Shown here one piece after another: positions 26,315 through 34,223 of a DNA stretch of 38,128 nt. The notes under the pieces were generated by a model that saw only the letters and a program-made list of their open reading frames with translations, had not been told where the DNA came from and ran no database searches. Position 1 is the stretch's first letter, and each line of letters starts with the position of its first letter. Origin of the DNA: Bacteroides sp. Lineage in GTDB: Bacteria > Bacteroidota > Bacteroidia > Bacteroidales > Bacteroidaceae. The stretch lies in NCBI GenBank assembly GCA_030152865.1, contig JASLIW010000126.1, positions 1 through 38,128 on the forward strand, in the 5' to 3' direction. Made by a program: the position numbers and the translations under genes.

Positions 26315-27439
26315 CTATTTCAGTGCTCGCTTAAGCCGTTTGATAAACTCATCAGCTTCTTGCTTGCTTAGACACAGAGGAGGGAGTAAACGTAGTGTAT
26401 ATGCACCACTAACTCCGGTGAAAACATGCTCTTCAAAAAGTAGTTTTTTTCTTAAGTCTTGAATAGGGAACTCAAACTCTAATCCTATCATAAGACCCTT
26501 ACCTCGTATATCTTTGATGCCTGAAATTTGAGCTAACTCCTTTAATAAATACGCCCCAACAGAGGCCGCATTTTTAACGAGATGTTCCTCTTCTAATACA
26601 TCTAGTACAGCCAATGCTGCGCTACAAGCTAGGTGGTTTCCCCCGAAAGTGGTGCCTAGTTGACCCTGTTTTGCGTGAAACTGTGGGCTAATGAGTACAG
26701 CTGCCATAGGGAATCCATTGGCTATTCCTTTGGCTACCGTGATCATATCTGCTTGAATATTTGCATATTGATGAGCAAAGAACTTACCACTTCGTCCATA
26801 GCCAGATTGTATCTCATCCAAGATCAGAATTGTACCTGTTTGGGTACAAAGCTCTCTTAGCTCTTGCAAAAATTCTTTTGAGGCTAGCTGTATGCCACCC
26901 ACACCTTGGATGGGTTCAATTATTACGGCACAAACATCTTGCTTTAATAGCTCTTTCTCAAATGCTTCAATGTCATTAATACCTAAGTGAGTAACTAATC
27001 CATTATTATTAATCGGAGCAGTGATATTAGGGTTGTCTGTGGCTTCTACTGTCAAGGATGTTCTTCCATGGAAAGCTTTTTTAAAGGCTAAAACTCGCTT
27101 CCTGCCTGTGTGGAACGAAGCTAGTTTTAGTGCATTTTCATTGGCCTCAGCTCCAGAGTTTATTAAGAACAGGGAGTAATCATCATAACCACAGACTTTT
27201 CCTAAGCGTTGAGCTAATTCTTGTTGTAGCTTATTGATTACGGAGTTGGAGTAAAATCCTAGTTGGTTTAGTTGTGAGCTGATCATTTGAGTATAATGAG
27301 GATGGGAATGACCGATAGAAATAACAGCATGCCCTCCGTAAAGATCAAGGTATTCTGTTCCTTGATCGTCCCAAACTTTACAGCCTTCTCCCTTGACAAT
27401 ATTGATGTCAAAGAGAGGATATACATTAAATAAATTCAT
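26315..27439 (-). CDS. argD: Acetylornithine (N-acylornithine) aminotransferase
   Basis: This 374-residue PLP-dependent class III aminotransferase of arginine synthesis converts N-acyl-glutamate semialdehyde to N-acyl-ornithine with glutamate. Motifs present are NSGAEANENALKLA (about 89-102), FHGRTSLTVEAT (about 119-130), LILDEIQSGYGRSG (about 205-218) and the PLP lysine in TVAKGIANGFPM (about 233-244). The length is typical of bacterial ArgD. In Bacteroides fragilis the pathway runs on succinylated rather than acetylated intermediates, so the true acyl group here may be succinyl. It follows argC by 9 bases in the operon. Confidence 0.93.
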   Translation of the reverse strand: MNLFNVYPLFDINIVKGEGCKVWDDQGTEYLDLYGGHAVISIGHSHPHYTQMISSQLNQLGFYSNSVINKLQQELAQRLGKVCGYDDYSLFLINSGAEANENALKLASFHTGRKRVLAFKKAFHGRTSLTVEATDNPNITAPINNNGLVTHLGINDIEAFEKELLKQDVCAVIIEPIQGVGGIQLASKEFLQELRELCTQTGTILILDEIQSGYGRSGKFFAHQYANIQADMITVAKGIANGFPMAAVLISPQFHAKQGQLGTTFGGNHLACSAALAVLDVLEEEHLVKNAASVGAYLLKELAQISGIKDIRGKGLMIGLEFEFPIQDLRKKLLFEEHVFTGVSGAYTLRLLPPLCLSKQEADEFIKRLKRALK

Positions 27440-27448
27440 AGTTTTTAA

Positions 27449-28417
27449 TTAAAAAGCACTAGGCTTAAGCTGAAGCCCAACAGTCTCTTCGAGATTAAAC
27501 ATTAGATTCATGTTGTGTATGGCTTGCCCCGAAGCACCTTTAAGAAGATTGTCAATGCAACTAACAATCAGAAGTTTATCCCCATGTTTTTCCAGGTGAA
27601 TTAAGCACTTATTGGTGTTTACAACTTCTTTTAAGTCAATATTGCGTTCCACAATATGCACAAAAGAGTCTTGTGCGTAGTACTCTGTGAAAATGCGATA
27701 AAGTTCATCTAGTTCGACCTTAGTTTTGACTACTAAAGTCGCAAAAATGCCCCTTGGAAAATCTCCCCGATAGGGGATGAAATCAATTTCAGAATTATAA
27801 CTAGTCTGTAATTGTTGTAGGGACTGCTTGATTTCAGGAACGTGTTGGTGAGAGAACGCCTTATAAATGCTCATATTATTATCTCTCCAACTGAAGTGTG
27901 TAGTAGACTGAGGACGTACCCCCGCACCTGTGCTTCCCGTTATGGCATTGACAAAAATATCCTCATTGAGCATCAAGTGCTTGGCTAGAGGTAGTAATCC
28001 TAGCTGGATGCAAGTGGCAAAGCAACCTGGATTTGCTACATATTGAGCCTTACAAATGGCTCGTCTATTTAGTTCGGGTAGGCCATATAAGAATGGGTTG
28101 TCTTCAGCCTTCAATCTGAAGTCCATTGACAAGTCAATAACCTTTAAGTCTTCTGGTAGCTTGTGCTTCTCCATAAATTTTTTAGAATCGCCATGGGCAG
28201 TACAGAAGAAAAGGAGATCAATTTGATCTAAAGGAAGCTGGTCAGTAAATACGATATCGCATTCGCCTAGTAAACCAGCATGTACATCTGTTATTTTGTT
28301 TCCAGCATTGCTTGTACTGTGTATAAATGTTATTTCAGCATCGGGGTGATTGATTAATAATCGTATTAACTCTCCAGCAGTATAGCCTGCACCACCGATA
28401 ATTCCTGTTTTAATCAT
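27449..28417 (-). CDS. argC: N-acetyl-gamma-glutamyl-phosphate reductase
   Basis: This 322-residue cytoplasmic enzyme performs NADPH reduction of N-acyl-glutamyl phosphate to the semialdehyde. The N-terminal nucleotide-binding motif IIGGAGYTAGELIRLL spans about residues 6-21. The catalytic cysteine is in NPGCFATCIQLGLLPL (about 149-164). The GSTGAGVRPQ and FSHQHVPEI segments belong to the ArgC family. The length is near that of the short bacterial ArgC form. It sits between argG (15 bases) and argD (9 bases). Confidence 0.95.
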   Translation of the reverse strand: MIKTGIIGGAGYTAGELIRLLINHPDAEITFIHSTSNAGNKITDVHAGLLGECDIVFTDQLPLDQIDLLFFCTAHGDSKKFMEKHKLPEDLKVIDLSMDFRLKAEDNPFLYGLPELNRRAICKAQYVANPGCFATCIQLGLLPLAKHLMLNEDIFVNAITGSTGAGVRPQSTTHFSWRDNNMSIYKAFSHQHVPEIKQSLQQLQTSYNSEIDFIPYRGDFPRGIFATLVVKTKVELDELYRIFTEYYAQDSFVHIVERNIDLKEVVNTNKCLIHLEKHGDKLLIVSCIDNLLKGASGQAIHNMNLMFNLEETVGLQLKPSAF

Positions 28418-28432
28418 AGCTTATTATATGCT

Positions 28433-29638
28433 TTATAGCTCTTTTCCGTTTTTCTTTTGATTGGTATAGTAAACACGTAGCGGATTTGATAAAATAGTTG
28501 TAAATCCTTTGACATCTTCAGCAGTCCAGCCTGTTTGAACCTCTCCATATTCACCAAAATCGGTTTTTACTAGATCGAATGGGGAGTCAACACCTACTAG
28601 TGTGTAGGAGTAAGGACGAAGAATAATCTTCACTGTGCCAGTGACATTCTTTTGGCTAGATGATAGCATCGCTTCTATATCGCGCATGACTGGCTCTAGG
28701 TACTGAGCCTCATGAAGGAACATACCATACCAAGTGCTTACTTGGTCTTTCCAGTAGAGTTGCCATTTGCTTAAGGTATGTTTCTCTAGCATTTTATGGG
28801 CATTAATAATGAGAATAGGTGCAGCGGCTTCAAAACCAACACGTCCCTTGATACCTATGATGGTATCTCCTATGTGCATATCTCTTCCGATACCGTATTT
28901 ATTTGCGATTTGTTCTACAGCATTGATTGCAGCAATTTTATCTGTATAGGTCTTACCATTAACGGCTGATAATTCTCCTTTGGTAAAACTAAGGCTGAGC
29001 TCTTCTGTCTCTTTAGTCTTGACTTGGGATGGATAAGCTTCTTCAGGTAGGGTTTGATTGCTATGAAGTGTCTCTTTACCTCCGATTGAGGTCCCCCAAA
29101 GACCTTTGTTTATCGAGTACTCCATTTTTACAAAGTCTGCCTCATATCCATGATCTTTTAAGTAATTAATCTCATACTCACGGGTCAAAGTCATGTCTCT
29201 GGTAGGGGTGATAATATCAATATGAGGTGCTAGGACCTTAAATGTTAAGTCGAAACGTATTTGGTCATTTCCTGCCCCTGTGCTGCCGTGTGCTATTGCG
29301 TCAGCCTTTATCTCTTTAGCATAGTTGGCTAGAGCAATGGCTTGAAAGATACGCTCTGAACTAACCGATATTGGATAGGTACCGTTACGTAGTACGTTTC
29401 CGAAAATCATGTATTTGATGCTCTTGTCGTAATACTCCTGCGTAACATCTAGTGTTACATGCTGCTTTGCTCCTAGCTTATAAGCTCTTTCTTCAATTGA
29501 TTTTAGTTCCTCTTGGCTAAATCCACCTGTGTTTGCAATGGCGGTGTAAACGTCATAACCCTTGTCTTGAGATAGGTACATGGCACAGAATGAAGTGTCT
29601 AATCCTCCGCTAAATGCTAATACTACTTTCTTTTTCAT
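28433..29638 (-). CDS. argG: Argininosuccinate synthase
   Basis: This 401-residue cytoplasmic enzyme is the ATP-dependent ligase joining citrulline and aspartate. I start it at ATG 29638 (MKKKVVLAFSGGLDTSF). The frame is open 55 codons further, but that part overlaps the preceding acyltransferase gene in another frame. The P-loop SGGLDTS is at residues 10-16. AHGSTGAGNDQIRFDLTF (about 111-128) and DMTLTREYEINYL (about 147-159) are typical ArgG elements, as is the WGTSIGG stretch. The length agrees with the family. It follows the GNAT gene by 20 bases. Confidence 0.95.
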   Translation of the reverse strand: MKKKVVLAFSGGLDTSFCAMYLSQDKGYDVYTAIANTGGFSQEELKSIEERAYKLGAKQHVTLDVTQEYYDKSIKYMIFGNVLRNGTYPISVSSERIFQAIALANYAKEIKADAIAHGSTGAGNDQIRFDLTFKVLAPHIDIITPTRDMTLTREYEINYLKDHGYEADFVKMEYSINKGLWGTSIGGKETLHSNQTLPEEAYPSQVKTKETEELSLSFTKGELSAVNGKTYTDKIAAINAVEQIANKYGIGRDMHIGDTIIGIKGRVGFEAAAPILIINAHKMLEKHTLSKWQLYWKDQVSTWYGMFLHEAQYLEPVMRDIEAMLSSSQKNVTGTVKIILRPYSYTLVGVDSPFDLVKTDFGEYGEVQTGWTAEDVKGFTTILSNPLRVYYTNQKKNGKEL

Positions 29639-29658
29639 TTCTGTATGTTTTATGAGTT

Positions 29659-30243
29659 TTAAATGTTCAGATTTAAATCTTCGATATCGTTGATTTTTTT
29701 TATTGCTTTTTGAGGATCGTATAGCATACCTGTACATATACAGTATCGTCTCTCCGTACGGGTAAGTATGTCGTGGTTTTTGCATCCCTCGCAGCCTTTC
29801 CAAAAAGCTTCATCATCTGTTAGCTCCGAGAATGGAACAGGAACATAGCCCAATTCTGTGTTGATTTTCATAACAGCTCCACCACTAGTAAGACCAAATA
29901 TCTTTGCGTTAGGCCATCGCAGCCTAGACAAGGCAAATGCAGCACGTTTGATTCTTCGAGCTAAACCTTGCCCCCTGAACTTACTTACTACAATTAGACC
30001 TGAATTCGCTACATATTGTTTGTTTCCCCAACTTTCAATGTAGCAGAAGCCAGCAAACTCCTTATCTTTGAGGGCAATTATTGCCTTGCCCTCTTTCATT
30101 TTTTGTGCTAGATACTCATGCGTGCGTTTAGCAATACCTGTGCCTCTTACTTGAGCGGCAGAAGATATAGTGTCTAATATGGTGTCAACATATACTTCGT
30201 GGGAAGCATCGGCAACCATCACATCAATTTGACTTTTATCCAT
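29659..30243 (-). CDS. GNAT-family acyltransferase with Cys-rich tail, candidate N-acylglutamate synthase
   Basis: This 194-residue protein has a GNAT fold. The acyl-CoA-binding motif A is VVSKFRGQGLARRIKRAAF (about 84-102), preceded by AGFCYIESWGNKQYVANSGLIV. The C-terminal part has C-x2-C-x13-C-x-C (from KGCEGCKN to YCICTG, about 149-171), which may bind zinc. It lies between argR (24 bases) and argG (20 bases) and is surely in the arginine operon. By position it is the best candidate for the first pathway step, acylation of glutamate. In Bacteroides the acyl donor could be succinyl-CoA, since N-succinylornithine is the known transcarbamylase substrate there. The catalytic assignment is inference; the fold and operon are visible. 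Confidence 0.82.
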   Translation of the reverse strand: MDKSQIDVMVADASHEVYVDTILDTISSAAQVRGTGIAKRTHEYLAQKMKEGKAIIALKDKEFAGFCYIESWGNKQYVANSGLIVVSKFRGQGLARRIKRAAFALSRLRWPNAKIFGLTSGGAVMKINTELGYVPVPFSELTDDEAFWKGCEGCKNHDILTRTERRYCICTGMLYDPQKAIKKINDIEDLNLNI

Positions 30244-30267
30244 TTATTTATAGTCTAATACGATTGG

Positions 30268-30744
30268 TTATTTATTAATCGAAGGGATGATGTTGGAAAG
30301 AAAACGATTGACACGCGTGTGGTTAGCCCCCTCTCTTAAAATAAGAATAATGGTATCATCACCAGCGATAGTTCCTAATATATCTTCTGATGGTTTATTA
30401 TCAATATCATATGCCATACTACTCGCATAGCCTGGTCTTGTTTTAATTACAGCTAGGTTGCCTGAATATTCTAAGGATTTAAATCCTGTATGCATAAGCA
30501 TCTCTGTAGGGTTCAAATCGGTAGGTCTTTTGTACATGATGTCGTTAGGGAGTACATATACATAGTCGCCATTGATATTGGCAGCCTTTGCTACTTTTAG
30601 TTGCTTGAGATCTCTAGATAAAGTGGCTTGTGTTAATTGAAAACCTTCTTTTTTAAGCTCATTCAACATTTCTTCCTGCGAACCAATTTCTTGGCTTGAG
30701 ATAATCATTTTGATAGCATCTAATCGATCTTCTTTCTTTTTCAT
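30268..30744 (-). CDS. argR: Arginine repressor ArgR
   Basis: This 158-residue protein is read from ATG 30744; a GTG at 30747 directly before is possible too. The N-terminal winged helix-turn-helix (about 8-65) contains SQEEMLNELKKEGFQLTQAT followed by LSRDLKQLKVAK, with the SR of the recognition helix. The C-terminal hexamerisation and arginine-binding domain (about 85-158) has GTIAGDDTIILILRE, the family hallmark. ArgR is the DNA-binding, arginine-responsive regulator of arginine genes. It is the first gene of the operon it probably controls: two ARG-box-like sites lie directly upstream, one over its -7 element. Confidence 0.95.
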   Translation of the reverse strand: MKKKEDRLDAIKMIISSQEIGSQEEMLNELKKEGFQLTQATLSRDLKQLKVAKAANINGDYVYVLPNDIMYKRPTDLNPTEMLMHTGFKSLEYSGNLAVIKTRPGYASSMAYDIDNKPSEDILGTIAGDDTIILILREGANHTRVNRFLSNIIPSINK

Positions 30745-30746
30745 CA

Positions 30747-30783
30747 CGAATAATTATACTTTATAAGGTTGCAAAATTATACA
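30747..30783 (-). promoter_or_regulatory. Pair of ARG-box-like operators upstream of argR
   Basis: CGAATAATTATACT (30747-30760) and TGCAAAATTATACA (30770-30783) both fit the ArgR site TGnATwwwwATnCA, with two and one mismatches. They share the core AATTATAC, and their centres are 23 bp apart, close to two helical turns. The second overlaps the -7 element. Site function is inferred. Confidence 0.55.
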
Positions 30784-30801
30784 ATAAAACGGATAAACAA
30801 A
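30772..30801 (-). promoter_or_regulatory. Promoter of the arginine operon
   Basis: On the minus strand TTTG (30801-30798) and TAATTTTG (30779-30772) are separated by 18 bp, close to the Bacteroidota TTTG-19-TAnnTTTG pattern. The predicted start gives a leader of about 20 bases before the argR ATG. Confidence 0.7.
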
Positions 30802-31040
30802 CTAAAAAGCGAACTTTTTAGGAATAAAACAGCTATTAGTAGTATTAATATACATCTTAAGGCTGTTTTTTACATTTATATTGTATGTTGTTAGTATTTT
30901 CATGCAATATAAGTATTAGTTTAGTATTGAATCTAATAAAGACTCTATTTTTTATAAATTTATATGTTCTTGAGGATTAGGCAACAAAGCCATATGCAGA
31001 GTGGTTCCTCAGAAAAATATTGAAAATATAAGAAGCAAAA
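30802..31040. other. AT-rich intergenic region, no feature seen
   Basis: The DNA between the divergent arginine operon and tRNA-Phe is AT-rich. Apart from the two promoters at its ends I find no convincing gene, strong hairpin or repeat in it. Confidence 0.6.
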
Positions 31041-31071
31041 TTTGTGGATTTATAAAATATACCTATCTTTG
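31041..31071 (+). promoter_or_regulatory. Promoter of tRNA-Phe
   Basis: TTTG (31041-31044), a 19-bp spacer and TATCTTTG (31064-31071) match the Bacteroidota promoter consensus in full. The mature tRNA starts 17 bases downstream. Confidence 0.85.
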
Positions 31072-31087
31072 CAAGTGCAATTGAGAC

Positions 31088-31160
31088 GGTGCCATAGCTC
31101 AGTTGGTAGAGCAAAGGACTGAAAATCCTTGTGTCCCTGGTTCGATTCCAGGTGGTACCA
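31088..31160 (+). tRNA. tRNA-Phe (anticodon GAA)
   Basis: This is a 73-base cloverleaf. Acceptor GGTGCCA pairs with TGGTACC (one G-T pair), with discriminator A at 31160. The D arm is AGCTCAGTTGGTAGAGC, the anticodon loop CTGAAAA is closed by GGA/TCC, and the T arm is CCTGGTTCGATTCCAGG. CCA is not encoded. Confidence 0.96.
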
Positions 31161-31163
31161 CTT

Positions 31164-31206
31164 AAAACCTTGAAAGTAGCAGATACTTTCAAGGTTTTTT
31201 TATTTT
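31164..31206 (+). terminator. Terminator of tRNA-Phe
   Basis: AAAACCTTGAAAGTA (31164-31178) pairs perfectly with TACTTTCAAGGTTTT (31184-31198) around GCAGA and runs into more T residues. It begins four bases after the tRNA. Confidence 0.93.
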
Positions 31207-31263
31207 TAGGTCTGAAATAAAATGTTATTTAGTATTCGTACTCTGCTGTTTTGTATTAATCCG

Positions 31264-31271
31264 TATCTTTG
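31264..31271 (+). promoter_or_regulatory. Possible -7 element of the S1-domain gene
   Basis: TATCTTTG matches TAnnTTTG exactly, 24 bases before the ATG at 31296. No TTTG lies at the -33 spacing. Confidence 0.5.
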
Positions 31272-31295
31272 AAAGGTATAATTACATTTTAGAAT

Positions 31296-32132
31296 ATGAA
31301 TATTCAGTTAGGACGATTTAATTCGTTGAAAATAGTAAAGACAGTAGATTTTGGTCTTTATTTGGATGGTGGTGAGTATGGAGAGATACTATTGCCTTCT
31401 AGATATGTTCCTGAAGTCTTTGAGATAGGACAGTTGTTAGATGTGTTTCTTTATCTGGATATGGATGAGCGCATGATTGCAACTACGCTGACTCCATACA
31501 TTCAAGTTGGTGATTTTGGTTATTTAGAAGTAGCCTGGATTAATGAGTTTGGAGCCTTTCTAGATTGGGGCTTAATGAAAGACTTGTTTGTACCTTTTGG
31601 AGAGCAAAAGATGAAAATGCAAGTGGGACGTAAGTACATTGTTCATGCTCATGTTGATGACGCCTCTTACCGTATTGTAGGTTCTGCCAAAGTAGATAAG
31701 TTCCTCTCTGAAGAAAAACCTACTTATGAAGAGGGTGATGAAGTAGAAGTGTTGATCTGGCAGAAGACCGACTTGGGTTTTAAGGCTATTGTTGATAATC
31801 AGTTTTCAGGACTGCTTTATGACAATGAGATTTTTCAACCCCTATATACAGGTATGCGTCTAACTGCCTACATTAAGCAAGTACGTGCGGATGGAAAGAT
31901 TGACTTAGTCTTACAAGAAGGAGGCCGGACTCATGTATTAGATTTTGCAGAAACATTATTTAATTACATTAAGGATAATGGTGGAAGTACAAGCTTCCAC
32001 GATAAAAGTCCAGCTGAAGATATCTATGATACCTTTGGAGTCAGTAAAAAAGTCTTTAAAAAAGCAGTGGGAGATCTATATCGAAAGAGACTTGTGCGCT
32101 TGGAGCCAGGTAAAATTTACTTGACGAAATAA
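31296..32132 (+). CDS. CvfB/YitL-like S1-domain RNA-binding protein
   Basis: This 278-residue cytoplasmic protein is made of S1-like OB folds followed by a winged helix, the layout of the CvfB/YitL family. Repeats begin at about residues 4 (LGRFNSLKIVKTVDFGLYLD), 70 (VGDFGYLEVAWINEFGAFLD) and 145 (EGDEVEVLIWQKTDLGFKAI). The winged helix is at about 215-278 and ends in RKRLVRLEPGKIYL. In Staphylococcus aureus CvfB binds RNA and affects virulence gene expression; the role in Bacteroidota is unknown. It is a single gene, bounded by the tRNA-Phe terminator and its own terminator. Confidence 0.88.
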   Translation: MNIQLGRFNSLKIVKTVDFGLYLDGGEYGEILLPSRYVPEVFEIGQLLDVFLYLDMDERMIATTLTPYIQVGDFGYLEVAWINEFGAFLDWGLMKDLFVPFGEQKMKMQVGRKYIVHAHVDDASYRIVGSAKVDKFLSEEKPTYEEGDEVEVLIWQKTDLGFKAIVDNQFSGLLYDNEIFQPLYTGMRLTAYIKQVRADGKIDLVLQEGGRTHVLDFAETLFNYIKDNGGSTSFHDKSPAEDIYDTFGVSKKVFKKAVGDLYRKRLVRLEPGKIYLTK

Positions 32133-32168
32133 TAGATAGGGCTTTCCCTATTTTGTATAGTAATAACT

Positions 32169-32205
32169 ACTAGGATGGGGGATTTCCTCATCCTAGTTTT
32201 GTTTT
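32169..32205 (+). terminator. Terminator after the S1-domain gene
   Basis: ACTAGGATG (32169-32177) pairs with CATCCTAGT (32189-32197), with G-C pairs continuing inward, followed by a T-rich tail to 32205. It ends 26 bases before the next ATG, so the next gene may be read partly by passage through it. Confidence 0.85.
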
Positions 32206-32231
32206 AAGCAAGAACGTAAAAGTGAAATAAT

Positions 32232-33011
32232 ATGAAAAGGATGAGATACTATTTAGCCACATTAGTTTTGGTACTAAGCACAAGTCAAGTATTTGCCTAT
32301 CGATTACAAAATCGAGAGCAAGCATTATTCCTAACAGATAAGATGGCCTATGAACTAGGGTTAAGTCCTAGACAATATGCTGATGTTTTTGAAATAAACT
32401 ATGATTTTATAACTGCTTCAGAGCAGCTGCGTTATAGCGCAGCTCAAGTGAGTGATTATGCTATTGATCGCTACTATCATTTACTTAACTATCGTAATGA
32501 AAACTTATACTGGGTGCTGACAAGTTCACAATACCGTAAATTCTCAAAGAGAAATTACTTTTACCGACCTTTCTACCTGAATAGAGGGCAGTGGAGCCTA
32601 GGTGTATTCGTCCAATATTCAAATCACAAACATTATTATCGTCGTCCACCTGTTAATTATCACTCATACAGTGGTCGAGATCATCGTAGGCCACCCCATA
32701 GGTATTATTACCGAGATAGGTATAATCGTCACTCATCTCCAGCTTATAAGCCTTTATATGCCAACTCTAGGGATAAAAAAAGAAATACGAATCGTCAACG
32801 AACCACAGCAGTTCGGACTGCTAATAGTCGAGGAGTTAGTCGTGAAAACTTAAGTAATAGACGTACTTATGAGAGATCTGTCAGTCGTAGGCAGCAAACG
32901 CCACGTTCTCGTGTGGGATCATCAACTCGATCGACTAATAAGGGGTCTGAGTTAAGAATGCAAAACGTGAATCGTGAGCGGTCTATAAGAAATCGTTCAA
33001 GTTTAGATTGA
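32232..33011 (+). CDS. Secreted Arg/Tyr-rich protein of unknown function
   Basis: I do not recognise this 259-residue protein as a named family. A type I signal peptide covers about residues 1-22 (cleavage near VFAY). Residues 24-110 look folded and helical. The stretch LTDKMAYELGLSPRQYADVFEIN (in two parts, about 35-57) recalls the LTxxQ pattern of Spy/CpxP-like periplasmic proteins, but this is a weak resemblance. From about residue 125 on the chain is rich in Arg, Tyr, His, Ser and Asn (for example HYYRRPPVNYHSYS, RRPPHRYYYRDRYN) and is probably disordered and strongly basic. It could bind nucleic acid, LPS or peptidoglycan outside the inner membrane. It starts 27 bases after a terminator; I see no promoter of its own. 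Confidence 0.75.
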   Translation: MKRMRYYLATLVLVLSTSQVFAYRLQNREQALFLTDKMAYELGLSPRQYADVFEINYDFITASEQLRYSAAQVSDYAIDRYYHLLNYRNENLYWVLTSSQYRKFSKRNYFYRPFYLNRGQWSLGVFVQYSNHKHYYRRPPVNYHSYSGRDHRRPPHRYYYRDRYNRHSSPAYKPLYANSRDKKRNTNRQRTTAVRTANSRGVSRENLSNRRTYERSVSRRQQTPRSRVGSSTRSTNKGSELRMQNVNRERSIRNRSSLD

Positions 33012-33091
33012 AGTCTAAGCTAGACTAGAGGGGCAATGGGGCTCTGAATGAGATAAAATCTACATCCTTTTCCATTATTAAACTGTTTTAT

Positions 33092-33122
33092 TTTGTAAAA
33101 CCAATCTAGTTTGCGACTTTTG
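33092..33122 (+). promoter_or_regulatory. Probable promoter of the ROK kinase gene
   Basis: TTTG (33092-33095), 19 bp, then GACTTTTG (33115-33122) fits the Bacteroidota pattern apart from G for T at the first -7 base. The ATG is 33 bases further. Confidence 0.55.
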
Positions 33123-33154
33123 TAAGCATAATATTAACTTAACCCTAGAATAAA

Positions 33155-34135
33155 ATGGAATCTAGTACAGACACAACTTATGTGGTTGGTATTGATATAG
33201 GTGGAACTAACACAGTCTTTGGAATCGTAGATGCGCGTGGAACAATAATAGACAGTGGCTCTGTTAAAACGAATAAGTGTTCTACACCTGAGGAGTTTGC
33301 CGACGATGTATGCAGTAGTTTATTACCCCTTATCCAAAAATACGGAGGAGCTGAAAGAGTAAAAGGTATTGGTATTGGTGCTCCTAATGGTAATTATTAT
33401 ACAGGGACCATAGAATTTGCCCCTAACCTTCCTTGGAAAGGAATTATCCCCTTAGTTGCTCTCTTTGAGGAGAGATTAAATATCCCAACAGCACTAACAA
33501 ATGATGCCAATGCAGCAGCTGTTGGTGAAATGACTTATGGATGTGCCAGAGGGATGAAGGAATTTATGATGATAACGCTAGGTACAGGAGTAGGTAGTGG
33601 TATCGTAGTTCATGGTCAGGTCATTTATGGACATGATGGGTTTGCAGGAGAGTTAGGTCATGTTCGAGTAGTACGAGATGGCAGTGGTAGAATGTGCGGT
33701 TGTGGCCGTAAGGGCTGTTTGGAAACTTACTGTTCAGCTACAGGGGTATCACGTACAGCTCGTGAGTTTTTAGCTGCTCGCACAGAGCCTAGTTTACTTC
33801 GATCTATACCTGTAGAAAACATCACATCGAAAGATGTATATGATGCCGCTGAGAAGGGTGATCAAATAGCCAAGGATATTTTCGAATTCACAGGAACTTT
33901 ACTGGGAGAAGCTTTGGCTGATTTTATAGCGTTCTCAAGTCCTGAAGCGATCATCTTGTTTGGTGGCTTAGCTAAGTCAGGAGATTACATTATGAAACCC
34001 ATGCATAAAGCAATGGAAGAAAATGTTTTAAATATTTACAAAGGTAAAACAAAACTACTCGTTTCTGAGTTGAAGGATTCTGACGCAGCTGTTCTAGGTG
34101 CAAGTGCCTTAGCTTGGGAGCTACGTAACTTCTAA
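33155..34135 (+). CDS. glcK: ROK-family glucokinase
   Basis: This 326-residue cytoplasmic sugar kinase has the ATP-binding motif VVGIDIGGTNTVFGIVD at about residues 10-26. The sugar-binding and catalytic region is LTNDANAAAVGE (about 122-133), and a second phosphate motif is TLGTGVGSGIV (about 145-155). The zinc-binding ROK signature is CGCGRKGCLE, with Cys 181, 183 and 188 and an upstream His in GELGHVRV. ROK kinases with this set phosphorylate glucose and sometimes other hexoses or N-acetyl sugars. The glucose assignment is the usual one for Bacteroides, not proven here. It is convergent with rplS and shares a terminator. Confidence 0.92.
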   Translation: MESSTDTTYVVGIDIGGTNTVFGIVDARGTIIDSGSVKTNKCSTPEEFADDVCSSLLPLIQKYGGAERVKGIGIGAPNGNYYTGTIEFAPNLPWKGIIPLVALFEERLNIPTALTNDANAAAVGEMTYGCARGMKEFMMITLGTGVGSGIVVHGQVIYGHDGFAGELGHVRVVRDGSGRMCGCGRKGCLETYCSATGVSRTAREFLAARTEPSLLRSIPVENITSKDVYDAAEKGDQIAKDIFEFTGTLLGEALADFIAFSSPEAIILFGGLAKSGDYIMKPMHKAMEENVLNIYKGKTKLLVSELKDSDAAVLGASALAWELRNF

Positions 34136-34165
34136 CTTAAGATTTGAAAAGTCTATATAGCTAAC

Positions 34166-34207
34166 AAAATAGAAGAGGCTGTGAATATTCACAGCCTCTT
34201 CTATTTT
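34166..34207. terminator. Bidirectional terminator between ROK kinase gene and rplS
   Basis: The 42 bases form a perfect palindrome of 21 bp with its centre between 34186 and 34187. Outer arms AAAATAGAAG and CTTCTATTTT give U tracts both ways, and the inner part GAGGCTGTGAAT supplies the GC-rich stem. Confidence 0.93.
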
Positions 34208-34223
34208 ATGTAAGATTAAAGAA

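Noticed and set aside
29639..29803. Longer argG reading frame starting at 29803
   Set aside because: It overlaps the end of the acyltransferase gene in another frame, and ArgG normally begins at the residues found at 29638.
30802..31040. A hidden short gene or small RNA in the arginine/tRNA-Phe gap
   Set aside because: No frame has a convincing start and composition, and I found no structure or terminator beyond those already assigned.
30977..31192. Minus-strand open frame over tRNA-Phe and its terminator
   Set aside because: It overlaps a complete tRNA, its promoter and its terminator, and has no recognisable protein features.
33012..33026. AGTCTA-AGC-TAGACT inverted repeat after the Arg-rich protein gene
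   Set aside because: The 6-bp stem has no U tract and a three-base loop; it is too weak to call a terminator.
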